Shown here: positions 1 through 8,892 of the stretch, piece after piece
How positions within the stretch are numbered: the stretch's first letter is position 1
Layout: each line of letters begins with the position of its first letter
NCBI GenBank assembly: GCA_947074295.1
Contig: CAMTPC010000021.1
Span: 1 to 36,756, forward strand
Source: an uncultured Bacteroides sp.
Lineage (GTDB): Bacteria; Bacteroidota; Bacteroidia; Bacteroidales; Bacteroidaceae
Direction of reading: 5' to 3'
DNA length: 36,756 nt
The notes under the pieces: generated by a model
What the model was told of the DNA's origin: nothing
The model's database searches: none
Seen by the model: only the letters and a program-made list of their open reading frames with translations
Translations under genes and position numbers: made by a program

Positions 1-3000
1 TATTCGAAAATGAATTTCCGTATCATCAACAATCAGCTTGGCTCTCAGGGTAATGACTTTGTTATCGACGATATTGATATCTACATGATGCAACCCGCCG
101 TAGATGCCCATCTCACCGCCCCTATGTGTGGCAACAGTGCGGTAGTGACCATGGAAATCGACTATGAGAAGATGATTGACATCGTAGGTCTCAGCGAGAG
201 CACCCAGGATGTGGCATTGCCCATCGGCTGTACGGTCGTAGACAGAATCATCTATGAACGCTACTTAGGAGGTTATGATAAGAAGGGAAACCCAGTGTCC
301 AATCCCACCGAAGCAGGCGCATTGGCCGAGGCAAAGGTGAAGATTTCCACACAAGCATCCATTACCGGGTCGGCCGACTATTTCTATTTCATGCTTCGCC
401 ATGGACCAGGAAACAATTATTTCGAAAATGCTTATACTCTAGAACCAACAAATCTGGCAGTGGGTAGCGTATTGACCATCGACGAGTATTTTAGTGAATT
501 TGATGAGGAAGTGGGCAAAATCACTGAAAAAATATTCCGAAAGAATAGTACTGACAAAAAACTGTTTCTCCAAGTGCAGATGATTGGTACGCCCGAAATG
601 CCTATCGCGGTGGCTCGCGACTATTATGTGATTTTCAATACACTAGCTCCCGATTTAATAAATAGTAATGATTATCTAAAGTATAGCGATATTGCAAACA
701 AAGATGAACATTATTATTTCAATCCTATTCGCGACCCCAATTACGCGGACAACCTTGCTACACTGACCAATGGCAACAACTACAAGACACAAGGTAAATG
801 TGATGTTTTCGCCGAGTATTCATTGGTCGGAACCATGTCTGTCGAGATTGACGGTACTCCTTCCTTGTTTTACGGAGGAACGGAGATGTGCGCCAATTCA
901 CGACCCACCTTTGCCATACGTAGCTTGAGCTATATCATCGACGGCAAGGAGCAGGTGATCAATACGGAAGAGTTGGGGTTGTATCTGGACTGGTACAAAG
1001 GGACGGTGTTCGACTTTGAGAAACGCAAATATCTTTTGACAGATATAAACAGCGACACCTATGATGTGACACCTAGAGATGGCGTGACTTATGTGGATTC
1101 TATCTCCGTGAAGCAAGCGTTAAACGCATTCCGAAATCTCTATCACACAGCCGAGATGATTGATGGACACGATATTCAACACGCCGTTGACTCCATCGGC
1201 AGCAACTATGTAGCGGCCATGCGCACACTGCTGATAGAGCTCACGACAGATGCGGAACACCTAAATACGGGCTTTGAGGATGATAATACTTTGAGACTTC
1301 ACAGCCGAGAATACACACCACTGATCGGCGATGTCAATACGGAGAATGACTTCCTTGTCATACCTATCGCAAAATCTATCAATAATAATAAACTGGTGGG
1401 AGAAGGAAACAATCAGAAACCCATCAGCACCGTTATCTGTCTGGATTCACAGTTCATTAGCGTCACTTCGTCGGAGATCGCCCCTTCGATGTCGGTTGGC
1501 GAAACCAATGTGGCCTATACCATGTCAGTGGTGCCAGTGCGTGTGGGTTTGAAACACATCAAAGAATTGAGCTTTGAAAAGACTGAGAAAGACGAGACGG
1601 CTTCTACCCCCTATTTACGCATTCCTATTCGTATCGCCGAGTTCAGCCACGAAGATTTTGATAATATCAAAGATGTGATCAACTCGAGTGAATATTATCG
1701 TAGAGTACAACTTTACCAAACGAATGATCCTTATGTGAATGACAATGGACTTGTCAATACCATCGTAGGGTATATTCAGATGATTAATGTGGAAAAGACA
1801 GAGGACGAGAAAAACTCTAACTCTACGACCAGTACAAATCCAAATAACAATGTAGCCATCTTCTTCTATCACGACGAAAACGGGAATCTCCCTATCGAAT
1901 TCAGGGAAGGCTATACCTATAAACTGAAATTCTTCATCAGTGAGTTTGCTAAGGATGGTACTAAGTCGAACACTTGTGAGGGAAATGTATTTATACACCT
2001 TAAAATAGTGCCCGAATACCAAGTATGGAGTCCACAGCCCGGTAACCGAAACTGGAACAATGATAAGAACTGGAGGCGTGCCGAAGCGGATGAGTTTTAT
2101 CGCACGGATGGCTACATATCCAATAACTTAAACTATTGGAATGCTGATGATAGTGAGCGCGAATCATTTGTGCCTATCTTCAACACCAAGGTCATCGTCA
2201 ATCCTAGCAATATCTCTCCATCATTACATTTGGCTGATTTAAGTATTGATCATAGGGGTGTATTGGATATGACCAGCGATAATTTGATAATAAAAGAAGC
2301 TACAAAGGATATTGAGTTTGAAATGACTATACGCAACAAAGTCCCTGCCACATCGACAGAACCCTTCTACTATCCATGTAGCAGCTTCTATGCCAACACC
2401 TGTGAAGAGATCTATTTCAAGGAGGGTGCAGCCATCATGAACCCACACCATCTGACTTATGACATGGCACGTGTGGAATTGGGCATCAACAAAGAACGCT
2501 GGTACTTGATGGGATCGCCACTGCAAGGAGTAGTGGCAGGCGATATGTACACGCTGAAATCGGGCGTGCAAGATACGGACGCTTTCAAGGATATCATCTA
2601 TAGCATCACGGACAACAATCGTTTTGCACCGGCAGTGTATCAGCGTGGATGGGACAAGGTGATGGCGACGGTGTACGATTTTAACGGAGGCAATAACGAT
2701 GCTATGCAGACCGATCGCAATGTGGCGATTAAGGCGGCGTGGAGCAGCGTGTACAATGAAGTATTGGTGCCCTACGTACCCGGGGTGGGCTTCAGTGTGA
2801 AGTCGGTACCTTCGGACATCAATCAGCTAAGGACCAATATTCGCTTGCCCAAAGCGGATACAGAATATAACTACTACACTTCGTCTGACTCGGCGCAGAG
2901 CGATGCTGAGGATTTGGCCGTGATGGGTAGCCTGCGCAATGACAACGGTCGATTGGCATCGGACGCCTTGACCAAGGAGAAAGGAATATTAAGCGTTTCG

Positions 3001-3972
3001 CTCAGTGATAACAATATCGGCAATAGCGACGCGGCGAACAAGCTCTATCTGCTAGCCAATCCTTTTATGTCGCACCTCAACATGCAGGAGTTTTTCAATG
3101 TGAACAGTATGTTTATACCTGCCTACTGGCTGATGACGGCCGATAAGCAAGTGGGAGTGATCATGAACGGCAGCACTGATGCTTCGGCGACTGATGCAGC
3201 TACCAGCATAGCACCCATGCAGGGCTTCTTTGTGCAGCTGGCCGATGGAGAAAAAGCCAACCCTACGGTGATATATACAGCGGCAATGATGACCAATCCA
3301 CTGGGCAGTACTAATGCACTGACACGCACCGCCAATGGCATCAGTCAACTCTATATCACCACTACACGCGGTGGGATATCGGGCACTGCTACCCTACGCG
3401 TAGCCAACGAAGAGGCCAACGAAGAGGAACTGCTGAATCTGCCTACCCTACTAGACAGCAACTGGGATGCTTATCCCATGGTCTATACTATCGGCAACGG
3501 ACAAGCCATGCAGATACAGACGGTAAAAGCTATCACCACCATACCGCTGGGAATCTATAGCAATAGCATTGAAGAGGTAGAAGTAAGATTTGATGGGGTG
3601 GAAACGTTCGAAGGGCTTACCCTCTACGATGCCCTACTCGACGAAACTACCGATATAGAAGAAGGCATGACTTTAACACTTCCGGGCAACACCAATGGCA
3701 GATATTTGCTTACATTTGCATCGGCTATCGAGGACGACCTGATGGAATCGATCACGATATCGGCTGTGGAGCGTGGACAGATCTGGGTGACCTCGGACTT
3801 CAACGACCCCATAGAGGAGGTGATAGTCGTAGATCCCAATGGACGTGTTTGCAAGTATGCAACAGGTGTCAACACCAACAGTACAACGATCTATATCGAA
3901 AGCGGAGTATATGTGGTGCGCGTCAAGACAGCCAATGCCAGCAAGACTGGCAAACTGTTTGTGCGCAACTAA
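1..3972 (+). CDS. Giant T9SS cargo protein, 3' part (5' end outside window)
   Basis: The frame is open from base 1, so this is the last 1323 codons of a longer gene. The first codons (YSK then MNFRIINNQLGS) align with an internal stretch of the 1827-residue paralogue at 15177 (YTRLYFQIVNNQLGS, about residue 535), so the ATG at base 10 is an internal Met and not the start. By that comparison about 530 residues are missing. Family motifs, numbered from the window start: NNDKNW at 686-691, C-x7-C in PCSSFYANTC at 793/801, SPLQGVVAGDMY at 839-850, then VYQRGWDK and RLPKADT. The last 70 residues (about 1254-1323) resemble a T9SS type A sorting domain (DPNGRVC, then SGVYVVRV, ending KLFVRN). T9SS cargo is exported through the outer membrane and usually anchored at the surface. 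A thioredoxin-like lipoprotein gene follows after 10 nt. The molecular role is unknown; a surface adhesin is an inference. Confidence 0.85.
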   Translation, partial: YSKMNFRIINNQLGSQGNDFVIDDIDIYMMQPAVDAHLTAPMCGNSAVVTMEIDYEKMIDIVGLSESTQDVALPIGCTVVDRIIYERYLGGYDKKGNPVSNPTEAGALAEAKVKISTQASITGSADYFYFMLRHGPGNNYFENAYTLEPTNLAVGSVLTIDEYFSEFDEEVGKITEKIFRKNSTDKKLFLQVQMIGTPEMPIAVARDYYVIFNTLAPDLINSNDYLKYSDIANKDEHYYFNPIRDPNYADNLATLTNGNNYKTQGKCDVFAEYSLVGTMSVEIDGTPSLFYGGTEMCANSRPTFAIRSLSYIIDGKEQVINTEELGLYLDWYKGTVFDFEKRKYLLTDINSDTYDVTPRDGVTYVDSISVKQALNAFRNLYHTAEMIDGHDIQHAVDSIGSNYVAAMRTLLIELTTDAEHLNTGFEDDNTLRLHSREYTPLIGDVNTENDFLVIPIAKSINNNKLVGEGNNQKPISTVICLDSQFISVTSSEIAPSMSVGETNVAYTMSVVPVRVGLKHIKELSFEKTEKDETASTPYLRIPIRIAEFSHEDFDNIKDVINSSEYYRRVQLYQTNDPYVNDNGLVNTIVGYIQMINVEKTEDEKNSNSTTSTNPNNNVAIFFYHDENGNLPIEFREGYTYKLKFFISEFAKDGTKSNTCEGNVFIHLKIVPEYQVWSPQPGNRNWNNDKNWRRAEADEFYRTDGYISNNLNYWNADDSERESFVPIFNTKVIVNPSNISPSLHLADLSIDHRGVLDMTSDNLIIKEATKDIEFEMTIRNKVPATSTEPFYYPCSSFYANTCEEIYFKEGAAIMNPHHLTYDMARVELGINKERWYLMGSPLQGVVAGDMYTLKSGVQDTDAFKDIIYSITDNNRFAPAVYQRGWDKVMATVYDFNGGNNDAMQTDRNVAIKAAWSSVYNEVLVPYVPGVGFSVKSVPSDINQLRTNIRLPKADTEYNYYTSSDSAQSDAEDLAVMGSLRNDNGRLASDALTKEKGILSVSLSDNNIGNSDAANKLYLLANPFMSHLNMQEFFNVNSMFIPAYWLMTADKQVGVIMNGSTDASATDAATSIAPMQGFFVQLADGEKANPTVIYTAAMMTNPLGSTNALTRTANGISQLYITTTRGGISGTATLRVANEEANEEELLNLPTLLDSNWDAYPMVYTIGNGQAMQIQTVKAITTIPLGIYSNSIEEVEVRFDGVETFEGLTLYDALLDETTDIEEGMTLTLPGNTNGRYLLTFASAIEDDLMESITISAVERGQIWVTSDFNDPIEEVIVVDPNGRVCKYATGVNTNSTTIYIESGVYVVRVKTANASKTGKLFVRN

Positions 3973-3982
3973 AAAACGAGAT

Positions 3983-4516
3983 ATGAAGCGAAACGGAATA
4001 TTGACCAACGGCTTAGTGGCATTTGTATCGCTATTCTTTTTAGCGGGATGCATCACCTCGGGCGATGAAACGGTGTATGGCAGCAAGATTAAGGTGGGCG
4101 ATACACTGCCGCAGTTTAGCGTGACCACCAACACGGGCACTACGGTGAGCGATGAATCATTGCAAGGAGCCGTCGGGGTGATCGTATTTTTCTACTCCCC
4201 CTGCACCGATTGCAAGCACGATATGCCGATAGTCAATGAGGTGTATGAGCGGCTACGCGACAACAATGGCATCCGATGGATTGCCATCAGCCGCAGTGAG
4301 GGAGAAGAAGCGGTATCGGCCTACTGGACGTCCAATGACTTCACGCTGCCCTACTCGGCACAAGACGACCGCACGGTGTACGACCTTTTTGCCCACTCGG
4401 GTGTGCCCCGTATCTATGTGAGCGATGCCAATGGGGTGGTACGTGCCCTCTATGATGACAGTGTTCCGCTGGATGGCGATGCCTTTGAGCGCACGCTACT
4501 TTCCTTGCTTCATTGA
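3983..4516 (+). CDS. Thioredoxin-fold (TlpA/peroxiredoxin-like) lipoprotein
   Basis: The protein has 177 residues. The ATG at 3983 is chosen because it directly precedes a lipoprotein signal (MKRNGILTN, then a hydrophobic stretch ending FLAGC). The frame is open upstream to 3839, but that part lies inside the preceding gene. After the lipid-anchor Cys come KVGDTLPQFSV and VIVFFYSPCTDCKHDMP, a thioredoxin-type active site with CTDC as the CxxC, and later SGVPRIYVSD with the cis-Pro loop. Such proteins exchange thiols and disulfides on the periplasmic side of the membrane. It starts 10 nt after the giant T9SS gene and is probably cotranscribed with it. A role in forming that protein's disulfides is an inference. 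Its 3' end overlaps the convergent MscS gene by 21 nt. Confidence 0.85.
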   Translation: MKRNGILTNGLVAFVSLFFLAGCITSGDETVYGSKIKVGDTLPQFSVTTNTGTTVSDESLQGAVGVIVFFYSPCTDCKHDMPIVNEVYERLRDNNGIRWIAISRSEGEEAVSAYWTSNDFTLPYSAQDDRTVYDLFAHSGVPRIYVSDANGVVRALYDDSVPLDGDAFERTLLSLLH

Positions 4517-6079
4517 TTCGGGATCTATTTCCTTTTTCACCTTCATCTCTTCGGGACGATTGTCCATGTTGTGGATATTGATCGGCATGGGCTTGGTGGC
4601 CTCGCCTGTGTAGAGCGAAAGATGTGGGAATGGTATCTCGATGCCCTTCTCGTCAAAGGTCTTCTTAAGGCGGAGCTGGTACTCGCGCTTGATGCGCCAC
4701 TGGTGCATCGGTTTGGTTTTCACCATCGCCTTGATCACAATGGAGCTATCGGCAAACTCATCCAATCCCAACACTTCAACGATATCGAGCATGTATTCGC
4801 CAAACTCTGGATCGGCCTTCATCTCCTTGCCTACATCCGTCATCACCTGCATCACGTAGTCGATGTTTTCTTTGTAGGCCACGCCAATCAGCATCACGAT
4901 GGCCGACCATTCCTTGGTCATGTTGGACAGTGTGTCGATCTTGCCATTCTGAAATATATGCACCACACCCGAGAGATCGCGCAACGTGATGGTGCGCAGT
5001 TCTATCTTCTCGACCAAACCCGTGGTGCCATTGATAATGGCATAGTCGCCCGTGCGCAGTTGGTCTTCCAGCAAGATGAAGAAGCCCGATATGAAGTCGC
5101 GCACTAGCTCCTGCGCACCGAAGCCCACAGCTAGCCCCACGATACCCGCACTGGCCAGAATAGGCCCGATATTGATATTGACTTTGGAAAGGATGATCAG
5201 TATGAAGATGGTCCACAGCAGTATCTTACCCACCCCATGCACGATGCCCGACAGCGTGTCTATCCGCTTCAGGGCCTCGGCCGTGTCAACGCTGGCATCC
5301 TTGGTGGCACGGTTGATGGCAATCTTGCGAACTCTACGGATCAGAATCTCCTGACCGCGCAGCAGAGCGATGAACACAGCGATGATGATGAGGATCACGG
5401 GTAGCTGCGTCACCATCCATGTGACGGCCTTGCGTATCAGGTCTTTCCAGAAACCACCGCTAAAAAGGCCCACCTCGTGCGAGTACCAACTGATGGTGAA
5501 ACTCAACGGCCGTGCCTTGTTGGAGACGCTATCGATGGGGATATCGGCAATAAACTCAGGATTGTAACCATTGACGTAGCGCGGATTGATCTTGATATAG
5601 CCATCCACAGGTGGTATATAGATAGCCACTGTCCCCTCATCTTGTATCACATTGAGGTTGTCATAGGCTTTTTTCACCTGCTCTATGCTGGAGTTGATCC
5701 CGATGTTCTCGGTGGTGCGGAAGCGCGGGTCCTTGATCTTCACCAGATCAATCTCGTCACTGTTCTTCTCGCTACCCGATGTCTCGGCGATGAATAGCAG
5801 CTTGTTGCTTTGGTCGTATACATAGAACTCTACTTTCTTGGGTATCGTGTCATTGCTCGACTCGCGGCGCGTCTGCAGCTGCTTGACATACTGCTCGCCA
5901 TAGGCCTTGCGTAGCGAAGAGGCAGTCATGCCTCGCCGCAGATGTCCCACTCTGCTATCGGTAATCAGGTAGGCACGCCCAATGGTGTCGCCATTATCTG
6001 TCACGTAGGGCTTTTCTATCACATCGCCACAACCTATCAGGGTGAACAGAATCAAAAGAATAAAGAGTAGCTTTTTCAT
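4496..6079 (-). CDS. MscS-family mechanosensitive channel with N-terminal lipoprotein-like extracytoplasmic domain
   Basis: The protein has 527 residues. The N-terminus is a lipoprotein-type signal (MKKLLFILL, then FTLIGC, Cys17), followed by about 200 residues with no membrane segment that I do not recognise. From about residue 218 come hydrophobic helices (TQLPVILIIIAVFIALL; ILLWTIFILIIL), then the MscS pore helix and beta domain (GPILASAGIVGLAVGFGAQELVRDFISGFFILLEDQ, GDYAIINGTTGLVEKIELRTITLRD). The alpha/beta domain follows (EKGIEIPFPHLSLY). MscS channels release solutes on hypo-osmotic shock. The E. coli protein is about 290 residues, so the extra N-terminal domain is the distinguishing part. 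The gene stands alone, convergent with the thioredoxin lipoprotein. The family call is firm; whether Cys17 is lipidated needs experiment. Confidence 0.9.
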   Translation of the reverse strand: MKKLLFILLILFTLIGCGDVIEKPYVTDNGDTIGRAYLITDSRVGHLRRGMTASSLRKAYGEQYVKQLQTRRESSNDTIPKKVEFYVYDQSNKLLFIAETSGSEKNSDEIDLVKIKDPRFRTTENIGINSSIEQVKKAYDNLNVIQDEGTVAIYIPPVDGYIKINPRYVNGYNPEFIADIPIDSVSNKARPLSFTISWYSHEVGLFSGGFWKDLIRKAVTWMVTQLPVILIIIAVFIALLRGQEILIRRVRKIAINRATKDASVDTAEALKRIDTLSGIVHGVGKILLWTIFILIILSKVNINIGPILASAGIVGLAVGFGAQELVRDFISGFFILLEDQLRTGDYAIINGTTGLVEKIELRTITLRDLSGVVHIFQNGKIDTLSNMTKEWSAIVMLIGVAYKENIDYVMQVMTDVGKEMKADPEFGEYMLDIVEVLGLDEFADSSIVIKAMVKTKPMHQWRIKREYQLRLKKTFDEKGIEIPFPHLSLYTGEATKPMPINIHNMDNRPEEMKVKKEIDPESMKQGK

Positions 6080-6396
6080 GATACCATCTACATCAACTCG
6101 TTTATTTTAATGAAATACAGATTTCGTATCTTATAAAACGCAGATAATAGAAGGAATGTTTTTGTGAGAGATAGAATCACATAGCAAGCCGATTGCCAGT
6201 GATTCAGTGGATGACGAGCCTACAAGATCGACTGGCACACCACACTCCATTCTGCTCGAGAAAGCTCTTATCGCTTAAACAAGATACGTTTTAGGAGTCT
6301 CATTTCAACACTGTTATATAGAAAAAAACCTGTGTTAATTATACTAAATATCTTAAAAATGAAGAGGTCCGGAAACGGCTTTGTTGCACATACAAC

Positions 6397-6430
6397 CATT
6401 TTAAAGTTACCAAATAAACAACTTAAAATG
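6397..6430. repeat. Imperfect inverted repeat in fimbrial upstream region
   Basis: CATTTTAAAGTT (6397-6408) and AACTTAAAATG (6420-6430) are complementary over 11 bp with one bulged A, around an 11-nt loop. GAGGTC at 6364 and GACCTC at 6430 add a loose outer pair. It could be an RNA hairpin or a regulator site; the AT-rich context makes chance occurrence possible. Confidence 0.4.
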
Positions 6431-6723
6431 ACCTCCAAAAAAGACTTTTATCCGAAAATACAGAGTATAAGCAAACGCCAAGCATTAGCATTACGAGTTT
6501 TAAGAGAGTCAACAAATGTCCTATTTTTATAAATTAACCGCTATAGAATACTCTATTTATCATATTCAATCAGTTAGAAGAGCCTCTAGCCATCTTAAAA
6601 GTGTTCGTTTTTAGTGATAATGGGCAACAAGCGGGAGACTGATTTTGTATTAAAATAACCTATTTAGTTAGGCAACTTTTAAGTTATATAATTTTATATT
6701 ATTGAAAATAAAAACAATATTAC

Positions 6724-6737
6724 AAAACACGTGTTTT
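6724..6737. promoter_or_regulatory. Perfect 14-bp palindrome, candidate operator
   Basis: AAAACACGTGTTTT is an exact palindrome 41 nt upstream of the first fimbrial gene start (6779). Its position fits a dimeric regulator controlling the fimbrial operon. No regulator gene is adjacent, so the partner is unknown. Confidence 0.45.
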
Positions 6738-6778
6738 ACTCTTACTCTAATGATAATCGTCACAAACGAAGCATCATA

Positions 6779-7381
6779 ATGAATAAAAATAAACGAAGAA
6801 TGACTTTAAGACAGCGCATTGCATTAGTTCTGTGTATATTGTTATCGACTACAATATGTCACCATGCTCGAGGCCAGGAAGTGGGAATCAAGACGAACCT
6901 GCTTTACGATGCCACCACTACCCTGAATCTGGGTGTAGAGGTGGGGTTGTCTCGCCACTGGTCGCTAGACATATCGGGCAGTCTCAACCCATGGAAATTC
7001 AAGGACGATAAGCAATTCAGGATATGGATGGCACAACCCGAGGCGCGCTATTGGTTTTGCGAGCAGATGAGCGGACACTTCATCGGGGTGCACGCCATGG
7101 GCGGACAGTTCGAAGCGTCGGGCGTGAAGCTGCCTTTCGGGCTGGTGAAATCGCTCAAGGATAATCGATACCAAGGATGGTATGTGGGTGCCGGATTTGT
7201 ATATGGCTATCAATGGGTGATGGCTCGCCACTGGAACTTCGAAGCCGCCGTGGGTGTGGGCTACGACTACCTGAACTGGACCAAGTATAAGTGCGGGAAG
7301 TGTGGCACCAAGGAGAAGAGCGGCCACACCAACTATTTTGGCATCACCAAGCTGGCCCTGACACTGATCTATGTTTTCTGA
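6779..7381 (+). CDS. DUF3575-family fimbria-associated outer-membrane protein
   Basis: The protein has 200 residues. The frame is open to a GTG at 6731, but the ATG at 6779 gives a proper signal peptide (MNKNKRR, then a hydrophobic stretch IALVLCILLSTTI, and cleavage near HARGQ). A second Met at 6800 is also possible. The mature part begins EVGIKTNLLYDATTTLNLGVEVGL and has alternating beta strands ending LALTLIYVF with a C-terminal Phe, as in outer-membrane beta-barrels. A CGKC pair near the C-terminus fits the DUF3575 pattern. In Bacteroidales, DUF3575 and DUF3868 genes commonly sit together at the head of type V fimbrial operons, as here. The exact function in fimbria assembly is not established. 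Confidence 0.85.
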   Translation: MNKNKRRMTLRQRIALVLCILLSTTICHHARGQEVGIKTNLLYDATTTLNLGVEVGLSRHWSLDISGSLNPWKFKDDKQFRIWMAQPEARYWFCEQMSGHFIGVHAMGGQFEASGVKLPFGLVKSLKDNRYQGWYVGAGFVYGYQWVMARHWNFEAAVGVGYDYLNWTKYKCGKCGTKEKSGHTNYFGITKLALTLIYVF

Positions 7382-7428
7382 CCTGATATCATAAATGAAA
7401 AAGAATATCTACCTAGACCCCTTGACAC

Positions 7429-8856
7429 ATGAGAAAACGTTTCTACATCATTATATGGATAGCCGCATGGATAGGCACATGGAGCACAGCCATCGCGCAG
7501 CCGATGCGGATACAGGACAATATCGCGCTTGACAATGTATCGTTGACACGCGTCAATGATGAGATGGTGCTAGCACTGGACCTGGTGCTGAACGATTTGG
7601 AGCTACGTTCCAGCCAATCGCTGGTATTTGTACCCTACATCAATGCCTATGAGGGGATGGAGACGGCGTGGTTTCAACCCATCATCATCAACGGACGCAA
7701 GCAGCACATTCTTTACCAACGGGGCAGATACAACCGCAACTACCCTGATGCGGCCGAATTCAGACGCCTCAACGGCGAGCCACAGACTGTGCGCTATATC
7801 TCGGCCATCCCCTATGACACATGGATGGAGGCCTATAAAGTGGGTCTGCTGGAGGATGTATGTGGCTGCGGCGAACTGCTAGCGCAAAACAACGTGCAAG
7901 TGGCTCAATACCTGCCATTGCCTACCACCGCCTTTTTCGTGTTCATTGAGCCCGAAGTGGTATATAGCAAGAGTGGATCGGTAGAGGGCAAAGCCTATCT
8001 GGACTTCCCCGTAAACCAATCAACCATCGACCCCGGCTACCGCCGCAACCCCGAAGAGTTGGCAGTGATCCTAGAAACCATCAACGTGATGGAATACGAT
8101 CCCAACATCACCATCACTGGTATCGACATACACGGATATGCTTCGCCCGAAGGCAGTTATAGCAACAATGCCCGACTGGCTGCCAGCCGTGCCGAGGCAC
8201 TGAAGGAGTATGTGCGTCACCTCTATAAGTTCGACGAGGGGTTGTTCACCGTCACCTCTACCCCCGAAGATTGGGAAGGCCTCATCGAATGGCTCACCAA
8301 CAGCGACCTTCCACAAAAAGAGGCGCTGCTGGCCATTGCCACTTCCGACCTCTCGCCCGATGCCAAGGACCGCAAGATCAGAGACAACTATGGCAGCGTG
8401 TACCGCGATGTGTTGCTCATCGACTGCTACCCCAGCCTGCGCCATTCGGACTACGTGGTGCACTATGTCATCCGCCCCTTCACTGCAGAGGAGGCGTTGG
8501 CCCTGCTCAAGAAAAACCCCGCGCAGCTCAGTCTGCACGAAATCTATATGGCGGCTAGCCTCTTCGAGTCACAAAGTCCCGAATTTGCCGAGATACTCTA
8601 TGTGGCCGCTACCCTTTTCCCTGAAAGCGAAACAGCCAATGTGAACGCCGCCAATGCCGCTCTTGCCGCTGGAGACACGGCAGCCGCTCAGCGGTTCTTG
8701 GCCAAAGCAGGAGACAGTGGCGAGGCACAGCTGACACGCGGCATCCTCCAGATGTGGCAAGGACATATCGACCAAGCCCGTCTTCTCTTCCAAGAAGCAG
8801 CCGCCAAAGGAGTGGCAGCGGCATCCCAGAACCTGAAATTGATAGAGAATTATTAA
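7429..8856 (+). CDS. DUF3868 / OmpA-like fimbrial operon protein with TPR-like C-terminus
   Basis: The protein has 475 residues with a signal peptide (MRKRFYIIIWIAAW, cleavage after AIAQ). The N-terminal domain (about 24-120; MRIQDNIALDNVSLTRVNDEM) matches DUF3868. Around residues 180-350 lies an OmpA/MotB-like region whose motif (HGYASPEGSYSNNARLAASRAEAL, about 232-255) corresponds to the peptidoglycan-contacting helix of that fold. The last about 100 residues are Ala-rich helical repeats (NAANAALAAGDTAAAQRFLAKAGD; GHIDQARLLFQEAAAKGV), typical of TPR/Sel1-like units. It lies 47 nt after the DUF3575 gene and 36 nt before the fimbrillin. An outer-membrane or periplasmic assembly or anchoring role fits but is inferred. 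Confidence 0.85.
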   Translation: MRKRFYIIIWIAAWIGTWSTAIAQPMRIQDNIALDNVSLTRVNDEMVLALDLVLNDLELRSSQSLVFVPYINAYEGMETAWFQPIIINGRKQHILYQRGRYNRNYPDAAEFRRLNGEPQTVRYISAIPYDTWMEAYKVGLLEDVCGCGELLAQNNVQVAQYLPLPTTAFFVFIEPEVVYSKSGSVEGKAYLDFPVNQSTIDPGYRRNPEELAVILETINVMEYDPNITITGIDIHGYASPEGSYSNNARLAASRAEALKEYVRHLYKFDEGLFTVTSTPEDWEGLIEWLTNSDLPQKEALLAIATSDLSPDAKDRKIRDNYGSVYRDVLLIDCYPSLRHSDYVVHYVIRPFTAEEALALLKKNPAQLSLHEIYMAASLFESQSPEFAEILYVAATLFPESETANVNAANAALAAGDTAAAQRFLAKAGDSGEAQLTRGILQMWQGHIDQARLLFQEAAAKGVAAASQNLKLIENY

Positions 8857-8892
8857 TAACTAATTTATTGTTTAACACTAAACTTTACTCAC

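Larger units (their letters stand above)
6080..6778. other. Long AT-rich intergenic region upstream of the fimbrial operon
   Basis: About 700 nt separate the MscS start (leftward) from the fimbrial operon start (rightward). The part from about 6300 onward is clearly AT-rich compared with the flanking genes. It holds a hairpin at 6397-6430 and a perfect palindrome at 6724-6737. I found no clean TAnnTTTG box for the fimbrial operon and no tRNA. The only open frame of note (6332-6532, 66 codons) has low-complexity composition and no recognisable similarity. The length suggests a long 5' leader or several regulatory sites, which is an inference. Confidence 0.6.

Noticed and set aside
10-12. ATG at base 10 as the start of the first giant gene
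   Set aside because: The frame is open to base 1 and the sequence aligns with the middle of the 1827-residue paralogue, so the gene is cut by the window edge.
3839-3982. N-terminal extension of the thioredoxin lipoprotein
   Set aside because: It lies inside the upstream gene, and the lipoprotein signal begins at the ATG at 3983.
6126-6289. Possible invertible promoter (CGTATCTT / AAGATACG inverted arms)
   Set aside because: Arms of 8 bp are too short and no recombinase gene is nearby; expected by chance in AT-rich DNA.
6332-6532. 66-codon open frame in the fimbrial leader
   Set aside because: AT-rich, no signal or domain features, no recognisable family; treated as non-coding.
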